Shown here in pieces: positions 57,471 to 64,000 of a DNA stretch of 64,000 bases. Source of the stretch: Prochlorococcus sp. AG-347-J21 (GTDB lineage: Bacteria; Cyanobacteriota; Cyanobacteriia; PCC-6307; Cyanobiaceae). Numbering within the stretch: position 1 is the first letter of the stretch; every line of letters starts with the position of its first letter. The stretch covers positions 124,001-188,000 of the forward strand of contig QCBX01000001.1 in the NCBI GenBank assembly GCA_003281455.1, written 5' to 3'. A program made the translations under genes and the position numbers. The notes under the pieces were generated by a model. The model made no database searches, was not told the origin of the DNA, and saw nothing but the letters and a program-made list of their open reading frames with translations.

Positions 57471-58580
57471 TTAGCATTTATCTGAAAAATTGCAGGGAAA
57501 ATCTATCTTTTCTAAAATTCTTTTGAGATTTACATTCTCTTGAACTAATTGAATCGCATAAGAAGCTTTAATTGATTCATGTATTCTGACATGACCAAAA
57601 GCTTGTTCAATAATTTCTACGGAAGCAAGAGTATCTAACTCCACTTTTAAAATTGGAACCTCCAATTCTTCTGCTCTATGAATCAATTGTGATAAAGGTT
57701 CTCCTAAACCAGTTAAAATAAGACATTGAGTCGATGCTTCTAAAGCAGCAAGTTGGATATCAGTTCTATCAGCTCCAGTAACTACTGCCATATTTCTTCT
57801 TCTTCTGAAAAATTCCATTGCAGAATTTACCCCCATTGCACCAATACTTAATGTTTCAACAAGTAAATGATCTTTTTCAGGACAACAAATTACTTGGGCA
57901 TCTAGTCTTCTGACAAGCTCACCGACGGTGACGCTTCTGAGCAGTGGTGATTTAGGCATCACCCCAAACACTTCAATATTGAGATCTTTAAGAGAAGGTA
58001 TTATTGAATTTTTAACTTTTTCGACTTCTTGAGGTAAAACTGCATTTAGTACCACGCCAGCCAAACGATCTCCTAGTTGTTTTTTGGCATCAAGTAATGC
58101 ATCAACGCTTTTACAATCTTCCCATAAATTCACAATTAAGACTTTCGCATCTAAACTCTCAGCGAGTTGCGGGAGACTCAAACCATAAATCATTCCTTCA
58201 TGAAGACTTCCAGCTGCTTCTAGAATATTCAACCCCTCAAAATCATCACTGGCCAATGCCTCAATTTGTTCAAAACCTTTCCCTGGAAATAAGTCTTTAT
58301 TAGATATTCTTTTTTCAGCTGATATATTATCCAATAATCCTACTGAAGAAATTAAATTCTCCTCTTCGATATTTAATGTAGAACCAATAAACTTTACGTC
58401 ATCATCTATTAATCCTTCATAAGACATTGCAGGTAAATTAGTAAGTTCTATGCATGTTGCTAGTGGTTTACCAATCCGTACTTTTTTTTTCTCCAGTAAA
58501 AGCCTTTTTGCTATTCCAAGAACCAATGCAGACTTACCACTAAATGACTCACATGAACCAATTAATAATATATCGCTCAT
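57471..58580 (-). CDS. BioD-like P-loop plus DRTGG domain protein
   Basis: 369 aa. The N-terminal part is a dethiobiotin-synthetase-like P-loop domain (GSCESFSGKSALVLG), followed by a DRTGG-type domain (about 215-320, including GADRTDIQLAALEAS). This is the architecture of the N-terminal half of phosphate acetyltransferase but without its catalytic domain, so it probably acts as a regulator. ATG at 58580. The DprA-like gene follows on the same strand after 25 bases. Confidence 0.8.
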   Translation of the reverse strand: MSDILLIGSCESFSGKSALVLGIAKRLLLEKKKVRIGKPLATCIELTNLPAMSYEGLIDDDVKFIGSTLNIEEENLISSVGLLDNISAEKRISNKDLFPGKGFEQIEALASDDFEGLNILEAAGSLHEGMIYGLSLPQLAESLDAKVLIVNLWEDCKSVDALLDAKKQLGDRLAGVVLNAVLPQEVEKVKNSIIPSLKDLNIEVFGVMPKSPLLRSVTVGELVRRLDAQVICCPEKDHLLVETLSIGAMGVNSAMEFFRRRRNMAVVTGADRTDIQLAALEASTQCLILTGLGEPLSQLIHRAEELEVPILKVELDTLASVEIIEQAFGHVRIHESIKASYAIQLVQENVNLKRILEKIDFPCNFSDKC

Positions 58581-58726
58581 AATTTAGTAGAGTAATTGAT
58601 TAATAGGTATAAGATAATATTTTTTTCAATACTAAACAAATATTTATTTATGAGTTTTAATCAAATAAATAAAGATTTTTTTAGTAAGTTTATTTTAATT
58701 TTTTGTTATCTCATCAAAATAAAACA

Positions 58727-59446
58727 ATGATAAATTCAATTAATAACAAAAAGACTGTAGGTATTACTGGCGCTTCCGGGGCACTAGGGAAAGAACTAAC
58801 AAAATTGTTTCGCCAAAAAGGATATAGCGTGATTGGATTTACTCATAGTAAAGCTGATTCTGAAATAAATCTTGAATCTCCTAATGTATGGATTAAATGG
58901 GAATGCGGGCAAGAATCAAAATTAACAAAACATCTAAAAAATATTGATATTTTAATTTTGAACCATGGCATTTATAACCTTAGTAGAGAAAACACCAATT
59001 ATGAAAATTCAATAGAAATAAATGCATTAAGCAATTTCAAGTTTTTAAATTTATTCGAAGATATTGCCATAAAAAATGAGTCATTAATAAAAAAAGAGAT
59101 CTGGATAAACACATCTGAAGCAGAAATATTGCCAGCCTTAAATCCATCATATGAAATAAGCAAATCCTTGCTTGGCCAATTAGTTTCATTCAAAAGAAAC
59201 CTACAAGAAAAAGATACAAAAAAAAAATTAATTATTAAAAAAATCATCTTAGGGCCTTTCAAATCAGAACTAAATCCTATAGGAATTATGAACCCTAAAT
59301 TTGTATCCAAAAGGATTTTAGAATTGGCCAATTCTAAAAGATACTTAATAATAATTAGTCCAAACCCTTTAAGCTACTTACTTTTCCCGTTAAAAGAACT
59401 TTTAAATTTTTTGTATTGCCAAATTATTTTTAAATATAAAAATTAG
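58727..59446 (+). CDS. Short-chain dehydrogenase-like protein
   Basis: 239 aa with a Rossmann start (VGITGASGALGKEL, glycine motif) and YEISK as the catalytic pair. The DILILNHG segment parallels the NNAG motif of SDRs. A hydrophobic C-terminal end (about 205-230) could attach it to the membrane. The substrate is unknown. ATG at 58727 is chosen over a TTG eight codons upstream. It converges on map with three bases between stops. Confidence 0.75.
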   Translation: MINSINNKKTVGITGASGALGKELTKLFRQKGYSVIGFTHSKADSEINLESPNVWIKWECGQESKLTKHLKNIDILILNHGIYNLSRENTNYENSIEINALSNFKFLNLFEDIAIKNESLIKKEIWINTSEAEILPALNPSYEISKSLLGQLVSFKRNLQEKDTKKKLIIKKIILGPFKSELNPIGIMNPKFVSKRILELANSKRYLIIISPNPLSYLLFPLKELLNFLYCQIIFKYKN

Positions 59447-59449
59447 TGT

Positions 59450-60289
59450 TTAAAAATCTCTGTCTGTCAAAATTTCAATACCATCTTTTAAAACAACTAT
59501 TGTGTGCTCCCATTGCGCCGATAATTTTCCATCTTTTGTTATTACGGTCCATCTATCATTTAATGTTTTACAAAATTTAGACCCTTCGTTAACAATAGGT
59601 TCCACAGCTAATGTCATCCCTTCACGAAGAACGACGTTGGGTAATTCTTTTGTCCGAAAATTAAATACAGATGGTTCTTCGTGAAGATTTCTACCAACTC
59701 CATGCCCTGTATAGTCTTCAACAACACTAAAACCATTCTTTATAACAACATCTTCGATTTCCCCAGCCACATCAAAAAGTGTAATCCCTGCTTTGATTTT
59801 TGCAAGCCCGGCATACAATGCCTTATAAGCTACATCGCTAAGATTTTTAGCCTTTGAACCAACTTCTCCAACACAAATTGATATACAACTATCCCCATGG
59901 AAGCCATCTAAATATGCTCCGGTATCAATCTTAACTAAGTCACCATTTTTAATTATTTTATTTTTATTTGGTATTCCGTGGACAACCTCATTATTAATAC
60001 TTGAACAAATACTAGATGGGAAACCATGGTAACCCTTAAAACTTGGAACAGCTCCAAAACTTTTTATTCTCTTTTCTGCATAATTATCTAAATCTTTTGT
60101 ACTCATTCCCGGTTTAATTAAGTCATTTATTTCCCGCAAAACTGTTGCGACTATCCTGCTAGATTTTTTCATCAAATTTATTTCACGTGCAGACTTAATT
60201 TCAATTCCTCTTCTCCTCTGTATAAAAGGAACTTGATCATTATTTTTGGAATTATTTTTATTTAATAAAAGATCTGCAAAATGTTTCAT
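59450..60289 (-). CDS. map: Methionine aminopeptidase
   Basis: Removes N-terminal methionine. In 279 aa the metal ligands are visible: KIDTGAYLDGFHGD (two Asp), the GHGVGRNLHEEP (His), then VEPIV (Glu) and the final QWEHT (Glu). YHGFPSSIC holds the substrate-site His. An N-terminal basic extension of about 30 residues precedes the catalytic domain. ATG at 60289; divergent from the PepSY-like gene. Confidence 0.95.
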   Translation of the reverse strand: MKHFADLLLNKNNSKNNDQVPFIQRRRGIEIKSAREINLMKKSSRIVATVLREINDLIKPGMSTKDLDNYAEKRIKSFGAVPSFKGYHGFPSSICSSINNEVVHGIPNKNKIIKNGDLVKIDTGAYLDGFHGDSCISICVGEVGSKAKNLSDVAYKALYAGLAKIKAGITLFDVAGEIEDVVIKNGFSVVEDYTGHGVGRNLHEEPSVFNFRTKELPNVVLREGMTLAVEPIVNEGSKFCKTLNDRWTVITKDGKLSAQWEHTIVVLKDGIEILTDRDF

Positions 60290-60380
60290 TGGAATAAATA
60301 ATGGTAGTAGATAAATATGATCAAAATAGCCATTATGATCTTGGCCATCTTAAATCTATCAATAACAATAGGAAACAGGA

Positions 60381-60689
60381 ATGAATTTTTTATCTAATTC
60401 TAGGCAATTTCATAAAGCTTTGGCGCCTTGGATTTTTCTTCCATTATTAATTTCTTCAATTACCGGTCTTCTATATCGGGTTTCAAAAGATTTTTTAGGT
60501 TACTCCAGAGATCAAGTTCATTGGTTAATGTCCCTCCACGAGGGAGAATGGCTTGGAGATTATGGAGAATTAATATATGTATTATTTAATTCCCTGGGAG
60601 TTTTATGGATGCTGATAACAGGATTCCAAATGTTTTCAAAAACAATTTCATTTACCAAAAAGGTTACTAAAGGTGAGTCAAAAGGTTAA
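60381..60689 (+). CDS. PepSY-like small membrane protein
   Basis: 102 aa with two hydrophobic helices (about 14-32 and 64-82) separated by a soluble loop of about 30 residues. The first helix ITGLLYRVSKD and LMSLHEGEWLGD resemble the PepSY-TM family. Its role is not known; it may anchor a metal or redox protein. ATG at 60381. It lies 32 bases upstream of rplS on the same strand. Confidence 0.7.
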   Translation: MNFLSNSRQFHKALAPWIFLPLLISSITGLLYRVSKDFLGYSRDQVHWLMSLHEGEWLGDYGELIYVLFNSLGVLWMLITGFQMFSKTISFTKKVTKGESKG

Positions 60690-60721
60690 GATAATAAACT
60701 TGTAGGATAAAAAAGACCAAA

Positions 60722-61192
60722 ATGGCCAAAGAGAAACAAGAAAATGAATTAGAAACCAGTATTGAAGCTGACGGGTCAATTGATGTGGCAGTTGAACAAA
60801 AAGAAAAAAAATTGGTTTCTGAAACTACAAAAACTATAAGCATTTCAAACCTTATTGAGGAATTTGAAAATGCACAACTAAAAAAAGAATTGCCTGAAAT
60901 TTATGTTGGGGACACTGTTAAAGTTGGAGTAAAAATTACAGAGGGGAACAAACAAAGGGTTCAACCCTACGAAGGTGTTGTAATTGCAAAAAGACATGGT
61001 GGTCTTAACCAGACAATTACAGTTAGAAGGATTTTCCAAGGCATAGGTGTTGAAAGAGTATTTATGCTACATAGTCCACAAGTTGCCTCTCTAAAAGTTG
61101 AGCGTAGAGGTAAAGTAAGAAGAGCTAAGTTATTCTATCTGAGAGATAGAGTAGGAAAAGCTACTCGCGTAAAACAACGCTTTGATCGATAA
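60722..61192 (+). CDS. rplS: 50S ribosomal protein L19
   Basis: 156 aa. The L19 core begins near residue 40, with the [11 protein letters not shown] and [30 protein letters not shown] motifs (shown in part) and the [18 protein letters not shown] end. The first 38 residues are a polar extension absent from E. coli L19. ATG at 60722. tRNA-Trp follows 53 bases later. Confidence 0.97.
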   Translation: MAKEKQENELETSIEADGSIDVAVEQKEKKLVSETTKTISISNLIEEFENAQLKKELPEIYVGDTVKVGVKITEGNKQRVQPYEGVVIAKRHGGLNQTITVRRIFQGIGVERVFMLHSPQVASLKVERRGKVRRAKLFYLRDRVGKATRVKQRFDR

Positions 61193-61212
61193 AGTTGTAA
61201 ATTAATCAACTT
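61192..61212 (+). terminator. Weak hairpin at the rplS stop
   Basis: AAGTTG (61192-61197) pairs with CAACTT (61207-61212) across nine bases; the stem overlaps the TAA. No clear U tract follows, so read-through to the tRNA is equally possible. Confidence 0.3.
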
Positions 61213-61245
61213 ATTGGTCACAAAGGCGCTTATAATCACTTAAAT

Positions 61246-61318
61246 GCGTCGTTAGTTCAGTTGGTAGAACGCAGGTCTCCAAAACCTGATGTCGGGGGTT
61301 CAAGTCCTCCACGACGCG
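61246..61318 (+). tRNA. trnW: tRNA-Trp (CCA)
   Basis: 73 bases forming a full cloverleaf: acceptor GCGTCGT/ACGACGC, anticodon stem CAGGT/ACCTG with loop CTCCAAA at 61277-61283, anticodon CCA at 61279-61281, and the TTCAAGT T-loop. The 3' CCA is not encoded, as is common in cyanobacteria. Confidence 0.95.
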
Positions 61319-61353
61319 TTTGATCAACATTATGTAAATCATTTTTTCATAAG

Positions 61354-61548
61354 ATGGAGTTAGATCTTCAACCTGGGGATGTAGTTAAAGTCCTCGAATC
61401 AGCTGCTTTAGGATGGGTTCGTGCAAGAGTCATCAGAGTTAAGTCTGGTGGAAGAGTTGTTGTACAAAGTGACCAAGGTAGAGAATTTACTGCTAGAGGC
61501 AACCAAGTTAGGTTAATAGAACCTGCCGGTTTTAGACCTCAAAAATAA
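61354..61548 (+). CDS. Small conserved KOW/SH3-like protein
   Basis: 64 aa, nearly all in one beta-barrel-like motif: LQPGDVVKVLESAALGWVRA, then RVVVQSDQG and a final VRLIEP segment. The order resembles KOW or NdhS-like SH3 folds, but the protein has no firm assignment. ATG at 61354, 36 bases after tRNA-Trp; the codon use is typical. I consider it real because the strong hydrophobic pattern suggests selection. Confidence 0.7.
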   Translation: MELDLQPGDVVKVLESAALGWVRARVIRVKSGGRVVVQSDQGREFTARGNQVRLIEPAGFRPQK

Positions 61549-61669
61549 ATGGTTGTTTTTAATATGGCAGCTGTAAAACTAATTATTTCTGTAAATCCTC
61601 AAATTAATAAATTTTTTTTATTACAACACCATAAATTAAGCATTATGATCTGATAATTTTAAGAATGAA

Positions 61670-61689
61670 GTTCTAAATAAATTTAGAAC
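61670..61689. repeat. Perfect palindrome eight bases before tRNA-Asp
   Basis: GTTCTAAA-TAAA-TTTAGAAC, an eight-base stem with a four-base loop. It may be a promoter element or a 5'-processing signal of the tRNA transcript; there is no T tract, so termination is unlikely. Confidence 0.6.
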
Positions 61690-61697
61690 AAAACTCT

Positions 61698-61771
61698 GGG
61701 ACCGTAGTTCAACTGGTTAGAGCACCGCCCTGTCACGGCGGAAGTTGCGGGTTCGAATCCCGTCGGTCCCG
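61698..61771 (+). tRNA. trnD: tRNA-Asp (GTC)
   Basis: 74-base cloverleaf: acceptor GGGACCG/CGGTCCC, anticodon stem CCGCC/GGCGG around CTGTCAC with anticodon GTC, and a standard TTCGAAT T-loop. CCA is not encoded. gltX starts 18 bases downstream. Confidence 0.95.
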
Positions 61772-61789
61772 TTTTTTCTAAAAAATAAT

Positions 61790-63229
61790 TTGGAAAAGCG
61801 TTTAAGACTAGCCCCGAGTCCAACGGGTTTATTTCATATTGGGACAGCGCGAACAGCATTATTCAACTGGTTGTATGCACAAAAAATAGGCGGAAAATTT
61901 CTTATCAGAATAGAAGATACAGATTTTCTTCGATCTAAATCTGAATATACAAAAAATATATTAGAGGGCTTGAAATGGCTTGGACTTAAATGGGATGAAG
62001 AACCTATAAAGCAAAGTGACCGAATTTCGATTCATAAAAGCTACATCAAAAAGCTATTGGAATGTGGAGCTGCATATAGGTGTTTTACAACAGAAGATGA
62101 AATTTCTGAATTAAGAGAAGAACAAAAAAAGAAAGGATTACCTCCAAAACATGATAATAGACACAGAAGTCTTTCAAAAGAAGAAATAGAAACATTTATA
62201 TCCCAAGGGAGGACTTCAGTAATAAGGTTTAAGATTGATGAAAAAATTGAAATTAAATGGGTAGATCAGATAAGGGGGGAAATCAAATGGCAGGGAAAGG
62301 ACTTGGGTGGTGATTTAGTTTTGTCAAGAAGGGCAAAGGGATATGAGATTGGAGATCCTTTATATAATCTTGCAGTTGTAGTTGATGATAATTTTATGAA
62401 TATTACTCATGTTGTAAGGGGTGAAGACCATATCTCTAACACTGCAAAACAAATATTGATTTATAAATCATTAAATTTTAAATTGCCAACTTTTTCACAT
62501 ACACCTCTAATACTAAATAGTGAAGGGAAAAAATTATCTAAGAGAGATTGCGTTACTTCAATCGACGAATTTAGAAATATGGGATATTTACCTGAGGCAT
62601 TATCAAACTATATGGCCTTTTTAGGTTGGTCTCCAAAATCTGCCGACAGAGAAATACTTTCACTTAATGAGATATCTAAAATTTTTGAGTTATCAGACAT
62701 AAACAAAGCTGGAGCCAAATTTAGTTGGGAAAAACTCAACTGGATTAATTCTCAATATATAAAAAATATGGGATCAATAAAGTTAAGTGAGATCATGAAG
62801 CAATACTGGGATGATAATGGTTGGGTCCCGCCATCTAAAGAATGGGCTTATAAATTAGCAATTTTACTTAGAGACTCTATGACTCTTTTAAAAGATGCCA
62901 TTGATCAATCAAAACCATTTTTCTTAATACCTCCAATTCAAAAAGAAGGTCAAGTTTTTCTGGGAAATAAGGATAGCAAAGCATCTCTAAAACTAATCTT
63001 AAATTATCTACTTGAGCAAAATACTACAAAACTAGACAAAGAAAATGCCCGAGAAATAATAAACGAAATCTCAAAAATGCATAATATTAAAAAAGGGATA
63101 TTAATGAAATCATTAAGAGTAGCCTTTTTTGGATCTCTCAGTGGGCCAGATTTAATTCAAAGCTGGGAACTTTTCTCAGAGACTAAAACTGATATATCTC
63201 GAATTGAAAGATGTCTTAAATCAATCTAA
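61790..63229 (+). CDS. gltX: Glutamyl-tRNA synthetase
   Basis: Charges tRNA-Glu, and the charged tRNA also starts tetrapyrrole synthesis via GluTR and HemL. 479 aa with HIGH-type FHIGTAR near the N-terminus and KLSKRD as the KMSKS motif. TTG at 61790 gives MEKRLRLAPSPTG, the expected start; longer forms would begin inside tRNA-Asp and are wrong. The close spacing after tRNA-Asp suggests a joint transcript. Confidence 0.96.
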   Translation: MEKRLRLAPSPTGLFHIGTARTALFNWLYAQKIGGKFLIRIEDTDFLRSKSEYTKNILEGLKWLGLKWDEEPIKQSDRISIHKSYIKKLLECGAAYRCFTTEDEISELREEQKKKGLPPKHDNRHRSLSKEEIETFISQGRTSVIRFKIDEKIEIKWVDQIRGEIKWQGKDLGGDLVLSRRAKGYEIGDPLYNLAVVVDDNFMNITHVVRGEDHISNTAKQILIYKSLNFKLPTFSHTPLILNSEGKKLSKRDCVTSIDEFRNMGYLPEALSNYMAFLGWSPKSADREILSLNEISKIFELSDINKAGAKFSWEKLNWINSQYIKNMGSIKLSEIMKQYWDDNGWVPPSKEWAYKLAILLRDSMTLLKDAIDQSKPFFLIPPIQKEGQVFLGNKDSKASLKLILNYLLEQNTTKLDKENAREIINEISKMHNIKKGILMKSLRVAFFGSLSGPDLIQSWELFSETKTDISRIERCLKSI

Positions 63230-63230
63230 A

Positions 63231-64000
63231 TTATTTTTTTTGGCCTAATTCAAGCCGGTTCGCCAAAGGTTTAGCTGAAAGGCCTTGGATCCCTACCGTA
63301 ATCAATATAGTTAGAAAAACTAAACCTTGGAGACGGCCAGCCCCAAGGATACCGGCCTGCTCTAATCTGATAGAAAAAAGAGAGGCTACCGCTGCAGTAA
63401 CAATACCTCTTGGGGCTAACCAGGCTAAAAATACTTTTTCCTTTAATTCTAAATCTTTTCCAATTGTTGCTATCCAAATAGAAATAGGGCGAACAATTAC
63501 CATCAACATAAAAACGCAAACAACCCCTCCCCAGCCAAGCGGACTTAATTCACCCCAAGAAACGTCAGCGGCCAAAAGAGGGAAAAGAACTGTAATTGCT
63601 AATTGAGCTAATTCACCTATTAGATTATCCAATCGCTCCTTATCAATAACTTCTCTTTTGCCTACAACAAAACCTGCTGCGACAGAAGCCGGCAAGCCTG
63701 ATTCTGGTAAAAAATATTCACAAATTCCATACACAAGGAAAATAAAGCCAAGGGTAACTTGCAACTCTATTCCAATTGAAGCATCATTTTTTATTTTTTT
63801 TAAAATTTCTGAAAGTAACCACCCTGCACTTAATCCTATTAGAACACCACCTCCTAACCTTTGCATTAATGCAATAAATACCTCATTGATCCCATGTAGG
63901 TCCCCTAAAGTAAGTTCTAAAAGTAATAAAGCCAGTACTGCACCAATTGGTTCAAGTAACAAGCCCTCAGCTTTTAATATCTCCGAAAGAGGGGAAACTA
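63231..64000 (-). CDS. Na+/H+ antiporter, C-terminal part (gene continues beyond window)
   Basis: The visible 256 or so codons hold about seven hydrophobic helices. The segments GLSAGWLLSEI, GLPASVAAGFVVG, WLAPRGIVTAAVASLF and LVFLTILITVGIQG are typical of the CPA1/NhaP-type cation-proton antiporter family, where the APRGIVT motif is important for transport. The frame is open through the window's end at 64000, so the N-terminus is missing. Stop is next to the gltX end (convergent). Confidence 0.88.
   Translation of the reverse strand, partial: VSPLSEILKAEGLLLEPIGAVLALLLLELTLGDLHGINEVFIALMQRLGGGVLIGLSAGWLLSEILKKIKNDASIGIELQVTLGFIFLVYGICEYFLPESGLPASVAAGFVVGKREVIDKERLDNLIGELAQLAITVLFPLLAADVSWGELSPLGWGGVVCVFMLMVIVRPISIWIATIGKDLELKEKVFLAWLAPRGIVTAAVASLFSIRLEQAGILGAGRLQGLVFLTILITVGIQGLSAKPLANRLELGQKK

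Noticed and set aside
58999-59331. 110-codon frame antisense to the short-chain dehydrogenase-like gene
   Set aside because: The sense frame has Rossmann and YxxxK motifs; the antisense one has no motif.
61550-61654. 34-codon open frame after the KOW-like gene
   Set aside because: Starts with ATG but has no ribosome-binding site, no recognisable pattern, and lies in AT-rich filler; too weak to call.
61745-61789. Longer gltX start inside tRNA-Asp
   Set aside because: The 15 extra codons are translated from the tRNA's T arm and acceptor; the TTG at 61790 gives the family's standard N-terminus.

Overview
The window looks like a chromosomal segment of a marine picocyanobacterium, most likely a high-light-adapted Prochlorococcus. 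The DNA is very AT-rich, the genes are short and tightly packed, and many use TTG starts. The gene set is that of an oxygenic phototroph: chlL and por (chlorophyll), psaM (photosystem I), psb27 (photosystem II assembly), hemL/hemC/hemH (tetrapyrroles), and the aar/ado fatty-alkane pair. I infer genus and ecotype from protein resemblance and base composition; no marker such as 16S rRNA is present. There is no rRNA, CRISPR array, transposon or obvious prophage.

Layout. 0-2.1 kb: end of chlL, por convergent to it, a small membrane protein and psaM. 2.1-6.5 kb: a LipM-like octanoyltransferase, an M50 protease, trpF, folE, and a short-chain dehydrogenase. 6.5-10.3 kb: accA, aar and ado (acyl-ACP to alkane), then a creatininase-family hydrolase. 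10.3-13.6 kb: an S1-domain protein, a Tab2-like protein, a YfiH/laccase-domain protein whose only plausible start is ATT, and a small exported protein. 13.6-21.3 kb: ilvB, hemH with a chlorophyll-binding-like tail, a lone tyrosine recombinase, cobO, pyrH, frr and a geranylgeranyl-reductase-like flavoprotein. 21.2-26 kb: tal, ftsI with an FtsL-like small gene directly upstream, and a CPBP-type membrane protease. 26-29.8 kb: a double histidine-phosphatase, lepB, an Spx/ArsC-like protein, a family I pyrophosphatase with altered active-site residues, and two small genes.

29.9-41.2 kb: proS, psb27, purA, a PfkB kinase, cutA, cobK, ssb, argB, a DUF3153 fusion and priA. 41.5-46 kb: the principal sigma factor, hemC, a canonical pyrophosphatase and an M32 carboxypeptidase. 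46-52.7 kb: YjbQ, a pterin dehydratase, a COG0523 GTPase with a histidine-rich heptad repeat, an iron-type ABC permease, a UPF0104-like membrane protein, larC and two hypothetical genes. 52.8-61.3 kb: xth, hemL, a prohibitin homologue, yajQ, a DprA-like protein, a BioD/DRTGG protein, map, a PepSY-like membrane protein, rplS and tRNA-Trp. 61.3-64 kb: a small KOW-like protein, tRNA-Asp, gltX and the C-terminal part of a Na+/H+ antiporter.

Most of the window is housekeeping: tetrapyrrole and photosystem assembly, B12, amino-acid and nucleotide synthesis, cell division and translation. The points most worth a second look are the apparent AUU-initiated YfiH gene, the paralogous pyrophosphatase that lacks the catalytic-base aspartate and a tyrosine, the unannotated-looking FtsL candidate, the histidine repeat in the metal GTPase, the Psb27 without a lipidation cysteine, and an inverted repeat in the divergent region before proS.
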